NCBI GenBank assembly: GCA_946480575.1
Contig: CAMLKF010000044.1
Span: 1-14,593, forward strand
Length of the DNA: 14,593 nt
Origin: an uncultured Nitrososphaera sp.
GTDB lineage: Archaea > Thermoproteota > Nitrososphaeria > Nitrososphaerales > Nitrososphaeraceae
Direction of reading: 5' to 3'
The first letter of the stretch is position 1, and every line of letters starts with the position of its first letter. This document shows, one piece after another, positions 1 through 7,106 of the stretch. Position numbers and translations under genes: made by a program. Under the pieces are notes generated by a model. That model ran no database searches. It saw only the letters and a list, made by a program, of their open reading frames with translations, and was not told the origin of the DNA.

Positions 1-1634
1 GCAGCCGTGTCATTGTTAAAGTCGGCACACACATAATCGGGCTCTCTGTTACCGCGTTCTTCTTCATGCCGCTCGTCAGCCAGGCGAAAGCAAGCCCCCG
101 AAAAAGTCGCTCGTTTCGGCAATGTCGTCAGTGGTTGAGCTGTTCTGGTGCCACAGCCGGCTGCCTGACGAAACTAGTTCCGACGAACCGCCAAAGATTA
201 TTTGCACCGCGGCGCCAGCGGAAACCGTAGATGGGGCTTCTCCAACTATGACTGCTACCAAATCCATGTATTCTTCGCCGTCATAGTAGCCAGTTCCCTG
301 CGCGTAGCCGAATTCATCGTTAAATTCTGTGACATCAAGTATGCCGGGACTGTCCTAACGCTATATCTGGTTGCCTGCAGACGTCAGGCGAGAGGCGAAG
401 CCATAGATTATGTTGACGGCGCCATTGTCAGCTAGTCCCACCTCAACGATTCCACCCATTACAAGGTCGACATAGCCGTCGTCGTTAAGGTCGACAAATG
501 CTTCAGAAAGTGGAGTGCATAGGTCTACAGGAGGGTTGCCGTTCACGGTGCCTGATATCATGCCGTCACACTCGTTGTTTGTGGTGCCGGCGTCGTTGAC
601 ATTTACGGTGCCGTCGAATTGAAAGAGGCTCTTCGAAGCAGTGTTAATGGTGCCTGTGGAGTTTACGATGAGGACAGCGATGTTGTCCAGCACCCGTATA
701 TGCCCGAATCCACATCTGTCATAGTATTGCTAATCACAGTGAGCTCGCCTGCAAATGCCCCGATTCCGCGGCCGTTAGTAAAGACAAGGTGTGTCTGTCA
801 TTTGTAAATCCAGATATGCTTCCGCCTTACAAGAGGCCACCGTCGTCCACAAGCAGATCGCAATAAGAAACGGCTATGAGGCCGAACGACTGCAATGCGC
901 TGCCATTCACAAATGAGATGAAGCTCTCTTGGCTAATGAATATATGCCGCCATTGAGAACCGCGTCGTCAGCGGTCACGTTGAATATGGCGCCAGTGATG
1001 TTGTTGACGATAGCAGAATTTTCCAGAATTGCATCAAAGTCAAGGATTATAGTGCCGCCGGAGTTTTCCAAACCCACACCGGAGATAAAGATTTCGTCGC
1101 CTTCCGGATCGTCTCCGGAGTCTGCCGAAATTGTGCCCGTGTTGACGATTCCGCCAGAGACATGAAAAGCGTGCCTGAGATAAATATGCCACCGGCATTT
1201 TTAATGTCGCCAGAGCGGTTTATTTCATCAAAGTCGTTGACGGTGATTGTGTCTTGGTCCGTAATGGTGCTGCCACCGAGTGTTGACTGGATGGTACCGA
1301 GGTTATTGATGTGGGGGCGGGGTTGTTGAGTATGTTGCCGATATTGGTAGAAGGGTGGCGCCAGAGTTGATGGCGATGGTGCTAATGCTAGAAAACGTAT
1401 TGCTCGGATCGATAGAGAGCATGTCACCATTGTTAAGTGTAAAGCCGTCCATTGTATAGGTGCTTGTGCCGGGATTCCAGGAGCCGCCTATCGCCAAGCA
1501 CGACCCATCGCCGTTCAAAGTGAAATCAAGAGCAAAGGAGTTCTGCAATTGCGGAATAGTTAAATCAGATAGGCAGATGTGGCTACGATTGCTGCTAGAG
1601 CCAAGGAAACTGGCAAAGCTTTTACATTATCCAC
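1..1634 (-). pseudogene. Decayed secreted FG-GAP / beta-helix-like surface protein (3' end beyond window)
   Basis: Read on the minus strand, this is one protein broken across all three frames. The 5' end (GTG at 1634, or TTG at 1658) encodes a signal-peptide-like stretch, DNVKALPVSLALAAIVATSA. A frame change then gives SDLTIPQLQNSFALDF and an N/G/T-rich segment with repeated patterns (INNLGTIQST, GGIVNTGTISA, GLENSGGTIIL) typical of right-handed beta-helix or adhesin-like surface proteins. Downstream, about 693-76, are FG-GAP-type units: DLNDDGYVDLVMGG, then EFGYAQGTGYYDGEEYMDLV followed by VQIIFGGSSELVSSGS and SDFFG. Breaks seen: frame changes near 1570, 1350, 1170, 900, 700 and 95; in-frame TAG codons at about 358-360 and 352-354; and a TAA near 829. 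FG-GAP proteins are extracellular calcium-binding propellers in adhesion or binding. The family call is strong; decay rather than sequencing error is an inference. The gene runs off the window at its 3' end. Confidence 0.75.
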
Positions 1635-1669
1635 ATTGGTAGGATGATGCGCTTTCAAGGTACCTCGAG

Positions 1670-1677
1670 TAATAAAT
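1670..1677 (-). promoter_or_regulatory. Possible TATA box for the surface-protein pseudogene
   Basis: The minus strand reads ATTTATTA here. A start site about 26 nt downstream (near 1647) would give a leader of about 13 nt before the GTG at 1634. The gene is broken, so this promoter may be a relic. Confidence 0.3.
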
Positions 1678-1682
1678 CATTG

Positions 1683-1698
1683 AGTCTATAAGTCTATA
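1683..1698. repeat. Perfect tandem 8-mer (AGTCTATA x2)
   Basis: Two back-to-back copies of AGTCTATA lie 50-65 nt upstream of the likely GTG start of the minus-strand surface-protein pseudogene. On the minus strand each unit contains TATAGACT. The position would suit an operator or an upstream promoter element, but a chance duplication is possible. Confidence 0.5.
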
Positions 1699-2043
1699 CA
1701 CTTGTTCTATATTGATAATCCATTTTTCACGTGGATCACTAAAAAATATTGGAGAACGAAGGATCAGATGCCTCTGGTGCTGTCAGTCTGCCTGTATTTT
1801 GCATATTGCCTGACGACGTCTGCTTTGGGTTTGACACCCAGACAGGCTCTGTCAGGTCGATCTTATCTACTGAAGGCTCTGCCCCGTGCTCGATGTTGGT
1901 CTTGCCCCTTGGTTCTGGGTGCTCCGTTCTACCTCTGGCGATTCGCTCATCGCAGGTACCGCCCAACATCGATTAATAATGTTGCAAGCTTCTTTTGAGA
2001 GCCAGCAATCACTGATAATGTAGGCGACCAACCCTTACAAACC

Positions 2044-2256
2044 TTAATTCGACTTGGGATCATAAAAAGCGTCAAACAGGATCCGGTCAGAGCCTGGCTT
2101 TCGGAAAAACTCGCGTGCGCCGCTTCGCAACCAGAGCAGGCCATATCTACTACTACCCTCTCTCGGGCGCGCGGGAAAAAAGGCAATCGGACCTCCATTT
2201 CTAATAAACACATTAAAGGGTGCGCCGCCATACTCAACATAACATTTGTGGGACAC
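2044..2256 (-). CDS. Doubtful small ORF (70 codons), divergent from UPF0182
   Basis: A 70-codon GTG-start frame on the minus strand overlaps the first 11 nt of the UPF0182 gene. Its C-terminal half (for example LLWLRSGAREFFRKPGSDRI) is reasonably protein-like in composition, but I recognise no family. No clear AT-rich promoter lies upstream on this strand, where the DNA is UPF0182 coding sequence, and a 109-codon frame overlaps it in another register. It may be the tail of a degraded gene or a chance frame. Confidence 0.2.
   Translation of the reverse strand: MSHKCYVEYGGAPFNVFIRNGGPIAFFPARPREGSSRYGLLWLRSGAREFFRKPGSDRILFDAFYDPKSN
2211..2218 (+). promoter_or_regulatory. Probable TATA box for UPF0182
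   Basis: CATTAAAG lies about 31 nt before the TTG at 2246. A start of transcription about 26 nt downstream of its centre would fall within a few nt of the TTG, giving a near-leaderless mRNA. This supports the TTG, because no ATG or GTG occurs in that frame before the first membrane segment. Confidence 0.5.
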
Positions 2257-5182
2257 TTATAGCGAGGACAGGGCATCCCGCACAGACATCGGCAGGATAG
2301 CGCGGATTGCAGTCTTTGCAGCGCTTGGCGTTATAATATTTGCCATAGTGGGCAACCAGTCAGTGAACCTGTTCATGAACATCGCAGAATTTGGCGACGT
2401 CTTTACAAAGCCCCTCTACTATTCGACCCTTTCAGGGCTTATCCTCGCAGCCATTTCGCTTGTCCGCTTGAACTTCAAGTCGCGCCACTCGATAACCTGG
2501 TACGGCGTCAGGACCATCATCAACTTTTTGAAGAGGAGAGAGTACGAGTCCCAGCCCCGGATGACCCGTTACTCGGAATTCAGGATGGGCGGGGCCAGCT
2601 TTGCGCTGTGGCAGCTGACCAAGGTGGTGCTGTTTGCACCGCTCTTTGGCAGCCTGATCTTTGGCATGGCAGTCGAATACATGATGCAGGGAAATGACAT
2701 CGGCCTTGCCTCGATAGGCAACATCTTTACGATCCCTTTTGCAGACGTGCCTCCAGACGGCGGCTACGCGCAGGAGAAGGTCATCCCCATGTTCCCGGCG
2801 CTTACGCTCCTCATCCCGGCGCTCCTGGCTGCCGGAGGGTTGCGGCTACTGCTTTACGTCGGAGTCTCTGGCATCGTGAGCATCGTCTCGCAGTACATCA
2901 TTGATGCAAGGGAGAGAAAGCCCAAGTTCCTCTCCTACATCTCCACCGTAGAGATCATAGTGGGCGCGGCCGTACTGTGGGTAGGCTTTACCATGTTCTT
3001 CAACCACGACATCGACTACAACACGCGCTATGCTATCTCGGCCGCGCTGGCGCTGGGCGCCGCCTTTATCGCGTTTGGCGTGCTTGACAGGAGGCGTGCA
3101 AGGGTGATAATCTACCCGACAAAGAGGCACATTTACTCTAGGCTCCTGACCGTTGCGGTGGTAGTGGTGATGGCCGGCTCAATAATGGTGATAAACGATA
3201 GTATCGCAGACGCCAAAAAGATAGAGTGGAGGGGGCCTTACATCGCACAAGAGATATCGGTCAACCGCTACATGCATGACCTGGACCAGATAAGCGTGAT
3301 GAATTACGATGTCACGCAGCCGTCGGTGGCGGCTTCTAGTATACAGCAGGTGGTCAACGAAAATCGGGAAACGCTGACCAACATCCGGCTGTGGGACCAG
3401 GCAGCTGCCAACTCGAAGCTCAAGCCGGAGCTTGGGCAGAGAAACGACATCGACTACGTCGACATCGACACACTGCGTTTTGGAGACACGATGTACTGGA
3501 CCGGCACCACTGCGCCCCACATGCCCAGCAACGTGGCGGCAAGTGACAGGTGGTTCAGCGAGCACATGATCTACACCCACGCCAACATCGGCATGAAGAT
3601 GCTAGAGGCAGATACGGGAAACTTGGCCAACGAGGCCACATTCTTTGACCAGCGCAGGATATACTACGGCGAGAGCGGAGAGAAAGGCCTCTTTGATAAT
3701 GTGTGGTCAGCGTACCCGGTCGGCAGGGAGCAGAGCGACGAGGTCGACAGGTTCTTTTACAACGGGACCGGTGGCGTGGATGTCGCGCCGCCGCTTAGCT
3801 GGATGTTTGAGCCCAATTTTATGTTGTCATATCCGAGCACGCCCATCCACGTCATGAGGTACAAGGACGTACACGAGCGTATGGAATTGCTCTACCCGTA
3901 TTTTGTTTACGACTTTGGCTTTGGCAGCTCGACCACCGCCCAGTTCAAGCGGGTCGACGTCTTCCCAGTCACCGACGGCGAAAACACGTACTGGCTGATC
4001 CCGCTGGTGGTCGCGCTTGATACCCGCTACGTGCCATGGAGCTCCAGCCCTGACCTGAGCTCGAGCTTTATGCTCAAGCTCGTCGGATACGCGCTGGTCG
4101 ATACATACAACGGGAGCGTGCAGGTCATTGTCACCGGCGACGACTATTTCTCCGAGATATTCCTCAACCAGTACAGCGACATCGGCGCTACAAGGGAAAT
4201 CCCCGAGTGGCTCAGCGACCAGATCAAGTACCCCGAGGAGATGTTCGTATGGACGATATCCAAGTTCAACATCTACCACGTCACGGACCCCAAGACGTTC
4301 ATAGAGGCAAAGCAGTTCTATAGCATCCCCGCGGACGCGGGTAGAATGGTGCCGCCCTACTACATCATGACAAAGCCGCCGGGCTTTGAAAATCCTGAAT
4401 TCGTGGGATTTCAGTCGCTCGAGCTGACAAATTCGCCAGCAAAGAACTTAGTCGGCTACATGATAGTGCAGAATGACGCTAAAGACCTTGGCAAGATGAC
4501 TTTCTACTCGGTGCCGCTCGACTCGCCTGTCAAGGTACTAGGCCCAACCGCCGCCAAGGAGACTCTTGAGAAGGACAGAGATTACAGGAATGTCAAGACC
4601 CTCCTGCAGGGCACGCCCACGCTTGGCGAGAACATTCTGTACAGGATGGGCGACCATGAGGTGTATTTTATTCCGGTCTACACCGCTCAGACCAGCGGAG
4701 GAGTCATTTCGCAGATCGGCACCATTGCGGCAGTAGGCGGAGCCTCTGTCACCGGCACCTACTACGTGGGCCTAGGCGACACGCCAGTGGAGGCGTTTGA
4801 GAACTATTTACTAAAATTGTCAGGCGTGGCGCCAACGGACGAGGAGCCTATGGGTGGTGGCGGCAACCAGACGGTAGTGGTGCTTGACAAGGAGACCAAG
4901 ATACAGAACCTCGAAAAGGTGTTCATCGATACAGGGCTTTCGATCGCAAAGCCAAGTGCGATATCGGTGCCGGTAGAGTTCAAAGAGGCAGATGCCGTCT
5001 ACAGGCTCGAGTCCGACTTCTCCGACACTGAAACGACGATAAGGAACTTTATCTCTAGGTTTGCGCCAGAGGACGGTGGACGCATACTCGAATGGCAGGA
5101 TGACACCAAGATTAACTTTGGCGTTCTGCAGCAGGTGGACGGCATAGCAGAGATCCACTACATCACGATAGAGGTCGGATAG
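2246..5182 (+). CDS. UPF0182 family integral membrane protein
   Basis: A 978-residue protein of the UPF0182 family, whose function is not established. The length fits the family's usual 900-1000 residues. The N-terminal third is a membrane domain with about seven hydrophobic segments (about 19-37, 57-75, 119-143, 178-216, 232-252, 262-280 and 299-317). The rest is a large soluble domain, predicted extracytoplasmic, that contains the family-like segment APPLSWMFEPNFMLSYP at about 511-527. A glycine-rich linker (PMGGGGNQ, about 870) precedes a C-terminal part. The start is TTG, supported by an AT-rich element 31 nt upstream; in-frame ATGs lie only inside the first membrane region. The frame is fully intact, in contrast to the broken genes nearby. 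It ends in TAG, and the next gene follows 21 nt later in the same frame, suggesting a shared transcript. Family assignment is confident; role unknown. Confidence 0.92.
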   Translation: MWDTYSEDRASRTDIGRIARIAVFAALGVIIFAIVGNQSVNLFMNIAEFGDVFTKPLYYSTLSGLILAAISLVRLNFKSRHSITWYGVRTIINFLKRREYESQPRMTRYSEFRMGGASFALWQLTKVVLFAPLFGSLIFGMAVEYMMQGNDIGLASIGNIFTIPFADVPPDGGYAQEKVIPMFPALTLLIPALLAAGGLRLLLYVGVSGIVSIVSQYIIDARERKPKFLSYISTVEIIVGAAVLWVGFTMFFNHDIDYNTRYAISAALALGAAFIAFGVLDRRRARVIIYPTKRHIYSRLLTVAVVVVMAGSIMVINDSIADAKKIEWRGPYIAQEISVNRYMHDLDQISVMNYDVTQPSVAASSIQQVVNENRETLTNIRLWDQAAANSKLKPELGQRNDIDYVDIDTLRFGDTMYWTGTTAPHMPSNVAASDRWFSEHMIYTHANIGMKMLEADTGNLANEATFFDQRRIYYGESGEKGLFDNVWSAYPVGREQSDEVDRFFYNGTGGVDVAPPLSWMFEPNFMLSYPSTPIHVMRYKDVHERMELLYPYFVYDFGFGSSTTAQFKRVDVFPVTDGENTYWLIPLVVALDTRYVPWSSSPDLSSSFMLKLVGYALVDTYNGSVQVIVTGDDYFSEIFLNQYSDIGATREIPEWLSDQIKYPEEMFVWTISKFNIYHVTDPKTFIEAKQFYSIPADAGRMVPPYYIMTKPPGFENPEFVGFQSLELTNSPAKNLVGYMIVQNDAKDLGKMTFYSVPLDSPVKVLGPTAAKETLEKDRDYRNVKTLLQGTPTLGENILYRMGDHEVYFIPVYTAQTSGGVISQIGTIAAVGGASVTGTYYVGLGDTPVEAFENYLLKLSGVAPTDEEPMGGGGNQTVVVLDKETKIQNLEKVFIDTGLSIAKPSAISVPVEFKEADAVYRLESDFSDTETTIRNFISRFAPEDGGRILEWQDDTKINFGVLQQVDGIAEIHYITIEVG

Positions 5183-5203
5183 AATCTGCCAGCGCTGCTA
5201 TTA

Positions 5204-5743
5204 GTGGACAACCTGTCCCCTTTCACACCAGACATACTGGGCTGCCTGAAGCAGCTGGGCATCGAGTGTGTTTACCTGAAATTCTCTGAAGTGTCGGAAG
5301 GCGATCTCGCAAGGTGCGGCAAGGTGATACTATCCGGCAGGCGCAACAACAGCAAGGAGATAAACGTGGCAAACTCAGCGATAGTGAGGCACTGCCAAGA
5401 GCAGGGCAAGCCCATCCTCGGGATCTGCTACGGGGCAGAGATAATTGCGCTCACGCTTGGAGGCTCGATACGCAAGATGCCCTCCCACGTGCAAGGCCCA
5501 ACCGACCTATCGGTATCGGGGCCAAACCCGCTGACCGGGGGCAAAAAGTCAATTTCGGTGTACGAGAGCCACGGCTACTATGTCGCACGCTTGCCGGCGA
5601 CTTTCAGGTCGCTTGCCAGCTCGCAGTACTGCCAGCATGAGCTCTTTGCAAGCACAGACAAAAAGATCTTCGGCACGCAGTTCCACCCGGAAAAGAGCGG
5701 GAGCGACGGCCTGATGATGCTCCAGAACTTTGCCAACCTGTGA
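5204..5743 (+). CDS. Class I glutamine amidotransferase (GuaA N-domain / TrpG-like)
   Basis: A stand-alone class I glutamine amidotransferase domain of about 180 residues, which would release ammonia from glutamine for a partner synthase. The nucleophile elbow is GICYGAE (Cys75), and the His/Glu pair is in FGTQFHPEKS (His161, Glu163), so the triad is complete. ESHGYYV (121-127) matches the segment after the active-site region in GMP synthase-type amidotransferases. It best resembles the GMP synthase subunit A/anthranilate component II group, but no synthetase subunit is in the window, so the acceptor substrate is unknown. The GTG start at 5204 omits most of the expected first beta strand: the codons just upstream encode LLLVDN, which matches the usual beginning of these proteins, yet the only candidate starts there are CTG (5195 or 5186) after the UPF0182 stop. 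It is probably co-transcribed with UPF0182. Confidence 0.87.
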   Translation: MDNLSPFTPDILGCLKQLGIECVYLKFSEVSEGDLARCGKVILSGRRNNSKEINVANSAIVRHCQEQGKPILGICYGAEIIALTLGGSIRKMPSHVQGPTDLSVSGPNPLTGGKKSISVYESHGYYVARLPATFRSLASSQYCQHELFASTDKKIFGTQFHPEKSGSDGLMMLQNFANL

Positions 5744-5760
5744 TGCTGATAACAAGAAGG

Positions 5761-5770
5761 ATTTTATTTA
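5761..5770 (+). promoter_or_regulatory. Probable TATA box for the C39-like/TPR gene
   Basis: ATTTTATTTA sits directly before the first possible start (TTG 5772) and is centred about 27 nt before an in-frame GTG at 5793. Archaeal TATA boxes are usually centred near -26, so a leaderless transcript beginning at GTG 5793 fits best. Confidence 0.5.
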
Positions 5771-5771
5771 G

Positions 5772-6740
5772 TTGGAAGCAGGATCCGGGATCGTGGAGTC
5801 GCAGCCACCTGAGCATTTCATCAGCCTGCCACTTGTCAGCAAGAGCGAAGAGAGAGCGCACCTGCCGCTGGTAGTAAATGTAGTCGCCAGGTACTGGGGC
5901 GAGGACATTGCGCTGCAGGGGACAGGCGAGGCTGCAGGGGCCAGAGGCGCGGCCATGATAGACGGCATAGAGCTAGCGGAGAGCCGCGGATTTGCTTCCT
6001 ACATTTACAAAGGCTCCATCAAAGATTTGAAAAAACGAATTGACCAGGGGATACCGCCTATAGTGGTGATGCCCGGCATCCAGGAGACCCTGCAGCATGC
6101 GATGGTCGTTTCAGGCTACAATAGCGACGAGCACAGGATATTAACGTATGTGCCCGAGCCCGACACCATGGGCGCGATTCCAGAACAGAAATTCGAGCAG
6201 GATTGGGAGCAGGACGACATGACCGCGATTATCTTGGTGCCAGCGGACATGAAAGACTTACTCAAGAACGAAGGCTTGAAGTTTGCAAAGTCAAACAGGG
6301 CGTGCTTTGAGGCAGAAGGGCTATGGCAGCGAAGCAGAGTCAACGAGGCTATTGAAATGTTGCGCAGAGCTGCTGAAATAGACCCGGACAACTCGCAGGC
6401 ATGGTGCCTGATTGCTGGTATTTATAACGAAATGAATTCTGATCAGGCTGTCCCCTGCTACGAAAGGGCTGTCAAATTAAACCCCAAATACTACCTTGCA
6501 TACCGAGGCCTTGGAAACTATTACCTGAAAAAGAAGGACTATTCGCTTGCAGAAACCTACTACACAAACGCAATAGGCGTCAATCCCGCGCGCTTTGGGC
6601 CGATATACAAGAACCGCGCGGTCGCAAGGATGCAGCTTGGCAACAACGCGGGTGCAAAGGAGGACCTTGTAAAATACTTGGAACAGACGCCTGCCGCTCA
6701 AGATAGGAAAAGCATCGAAGACGCGGTAGCACAGCTGTAA
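5772..6740 (+). CDS. Degenerate C39 peptidase-like domain plus TPR repeats
   Basis: Up to 322 residues from TTG 5772, or 315 if translation starts at GTG 5793, which the promoter spacing favours. The N-terminal part (about 20-130) resembles the papain-like C39/double-glycine peptidase fold: AHLPLVVNVVARYWG aligns with the usual CGPAALAMVLRYWG motif, and ETLQHAMVVSGYNSDEHRI carries the conserved His (His109). In this alignment the catalytic Cys position is His30 and the following Gly is Leu, so proteolysis is unlikely. The C-terminal half (about 177-308) has three to four TPR-like helical repeats (AIEMLRRAAEIDPDN, AVPCYERAVKLNPKYY, AETYYTNAIGVNP). No signal peptide or membrane segment is evident. 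A cytoplasmic binding or scaffold protein built on a dead peptidase fold is the likely role (inference). It lies 28 nt after the amidotransferase with its own promoter-like element. Confidence 0.72.
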   Translation: MEAGSGIVESQPPEHFISLPLVSKSEERAHLPLVVNVVARYWGEDIALQGTGEAAGARGAAMIDGIELAESRGFASYIYKGSIKDLKKRIDQGIPPIVVMPGIQETLQHAMVVSGYNSDEHRILTYVPEPDTMGAIPEQKFEQDWEQDDMTAIILVPADMKDLLKNEGLKFAKSNRACFEAEGLWQRSRVNEAIEMLRRAAEIDPDNSQAWCLIAGIYNEMNSDQAVPCYERAVKLNPKYYLAYRGLGNYYLKKKDYSLAETYYTNAIGVNPARFGPIYKNRAVARMQLGNNAGAKEDLVKYLEQTPAAQDRKSIEDAVAQL

Positions 6741-6760
6741 AATAATCATCTTACTTCAGT

Positions 6761-7078
6761 CTAGGTCTTTAATTCTACCGGCGCAGCAAGCAAATGCTCG
6801 ACTCTTGATCGCAGGCTCTTGATGTACGGCTTTTGGCCATGCTTCTCAAACGCTCTGTATGACTCAAATATCTCGTCAAAAACGAGCTCGTGAGGGTCTT
6901 TTGTCGAGCTGTGCAGGACGTAGGCAATGTTGCCCGGCTCGCTTCTCATCGGACCGATGAGCGTCAGCAGTGCTTTTTCCAGCTTCCTGCCCTTCCCCGG
7001 CTTTGCCTTGAAAAAGGCAAGCACCCTTACCGCATCAGCAGTCCGACTCTGGAAGTTCCCGATGTCCGTAGCTTCCAT
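6761..7078 (-). CDS. ABM-domain (antibiotic biosynthesis monooxygenase-like) protein
   Basis: A 105-residue protein with a ferredoxin-like alpha+beta barrel domain of the ABM superfamily (YgiN-like quinol monooxygenases and relatives). Diagnostic stretches are VRVLAFFKAKPGKGRKLEKA (18-37), EPGNIAYVLHSSTKDPHELV (47-66) and FDEIFESYRAFEKH (67-80), matching the family pattern of a central EPGN and a conserved acidic strand followed by a helix with His. Such proteins act as cofactor-free oxygenases on quinols or polyketides, or as dimeric stress proteins; the substrate cannot be told here. It starts 28 nt after the end of the aldo/keto reductase on the same strand, so the two probably form one transcript. 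It is convergent with the TPR gene, whose stop lies 20 nt away. About 16 residues precede the usual domain start, so a shorter start is possible. Confidence 0.82.
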   Translation of the reverse strand: MEATDIGNFQSRTADAVRVLAFFKAKPGKGRKLEKALLTLIGPMRSEPGNIAYVLHSSTKDPHELVFDEIFESYRAFEKHGQKPYIKSLRSRVEHLLAAPVELKT

Positions 7079-7106
7079 GCAGAAATTCCAAATGCTGGCA
7101 GGCGTT

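Larger units (their letters stand above)
1659..2245. other. Intergenic stretch of about 590 nt without a convincing gene
   Basis: Competing short open frames of 60-110 codons occur on both strands between 1702 and 2276, none with a domain I recognise. On the minus strand, frames at about 1740-1945 give hydrophilic peptides (for example MSESPEVERSTQNQGARP, ending at a TAG, then VDKIDLTEPVWVSNPKQTSS in another frame) that could be fragments of a decayed gene. No tRNA, IS end or rRNA similarity was seen. The AT-rich 3' part (2201-2217) carries the likely promoter of the UPF0182 gene. Confidence 0.5.

Noticed and set aside
1702..1998. Open frame of 98 codons on the plus strand with a hydrophobic start.
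   Set aside because: Two other frames over the same DNA are equally open, the peptide has no recognisable domain, and composition after residue 40 is Arg/Cys-rich and unlike the neighbours.
1640..2245. Possible tRNA or insertion-sequence remnant in the gap.
   Set aside because: No cloverleaf-like arms or T-loop motif, no terminal inverted repeats and no transposase motif could be found by eye.
2846..4279. Long minus-strand open frames (94-150 codons) opposite UPF0182.
   Set aside because: They are antisense shadows: His/Val/Arg-rich peptides produced by the codon bias of the intact UPF0182 gene.
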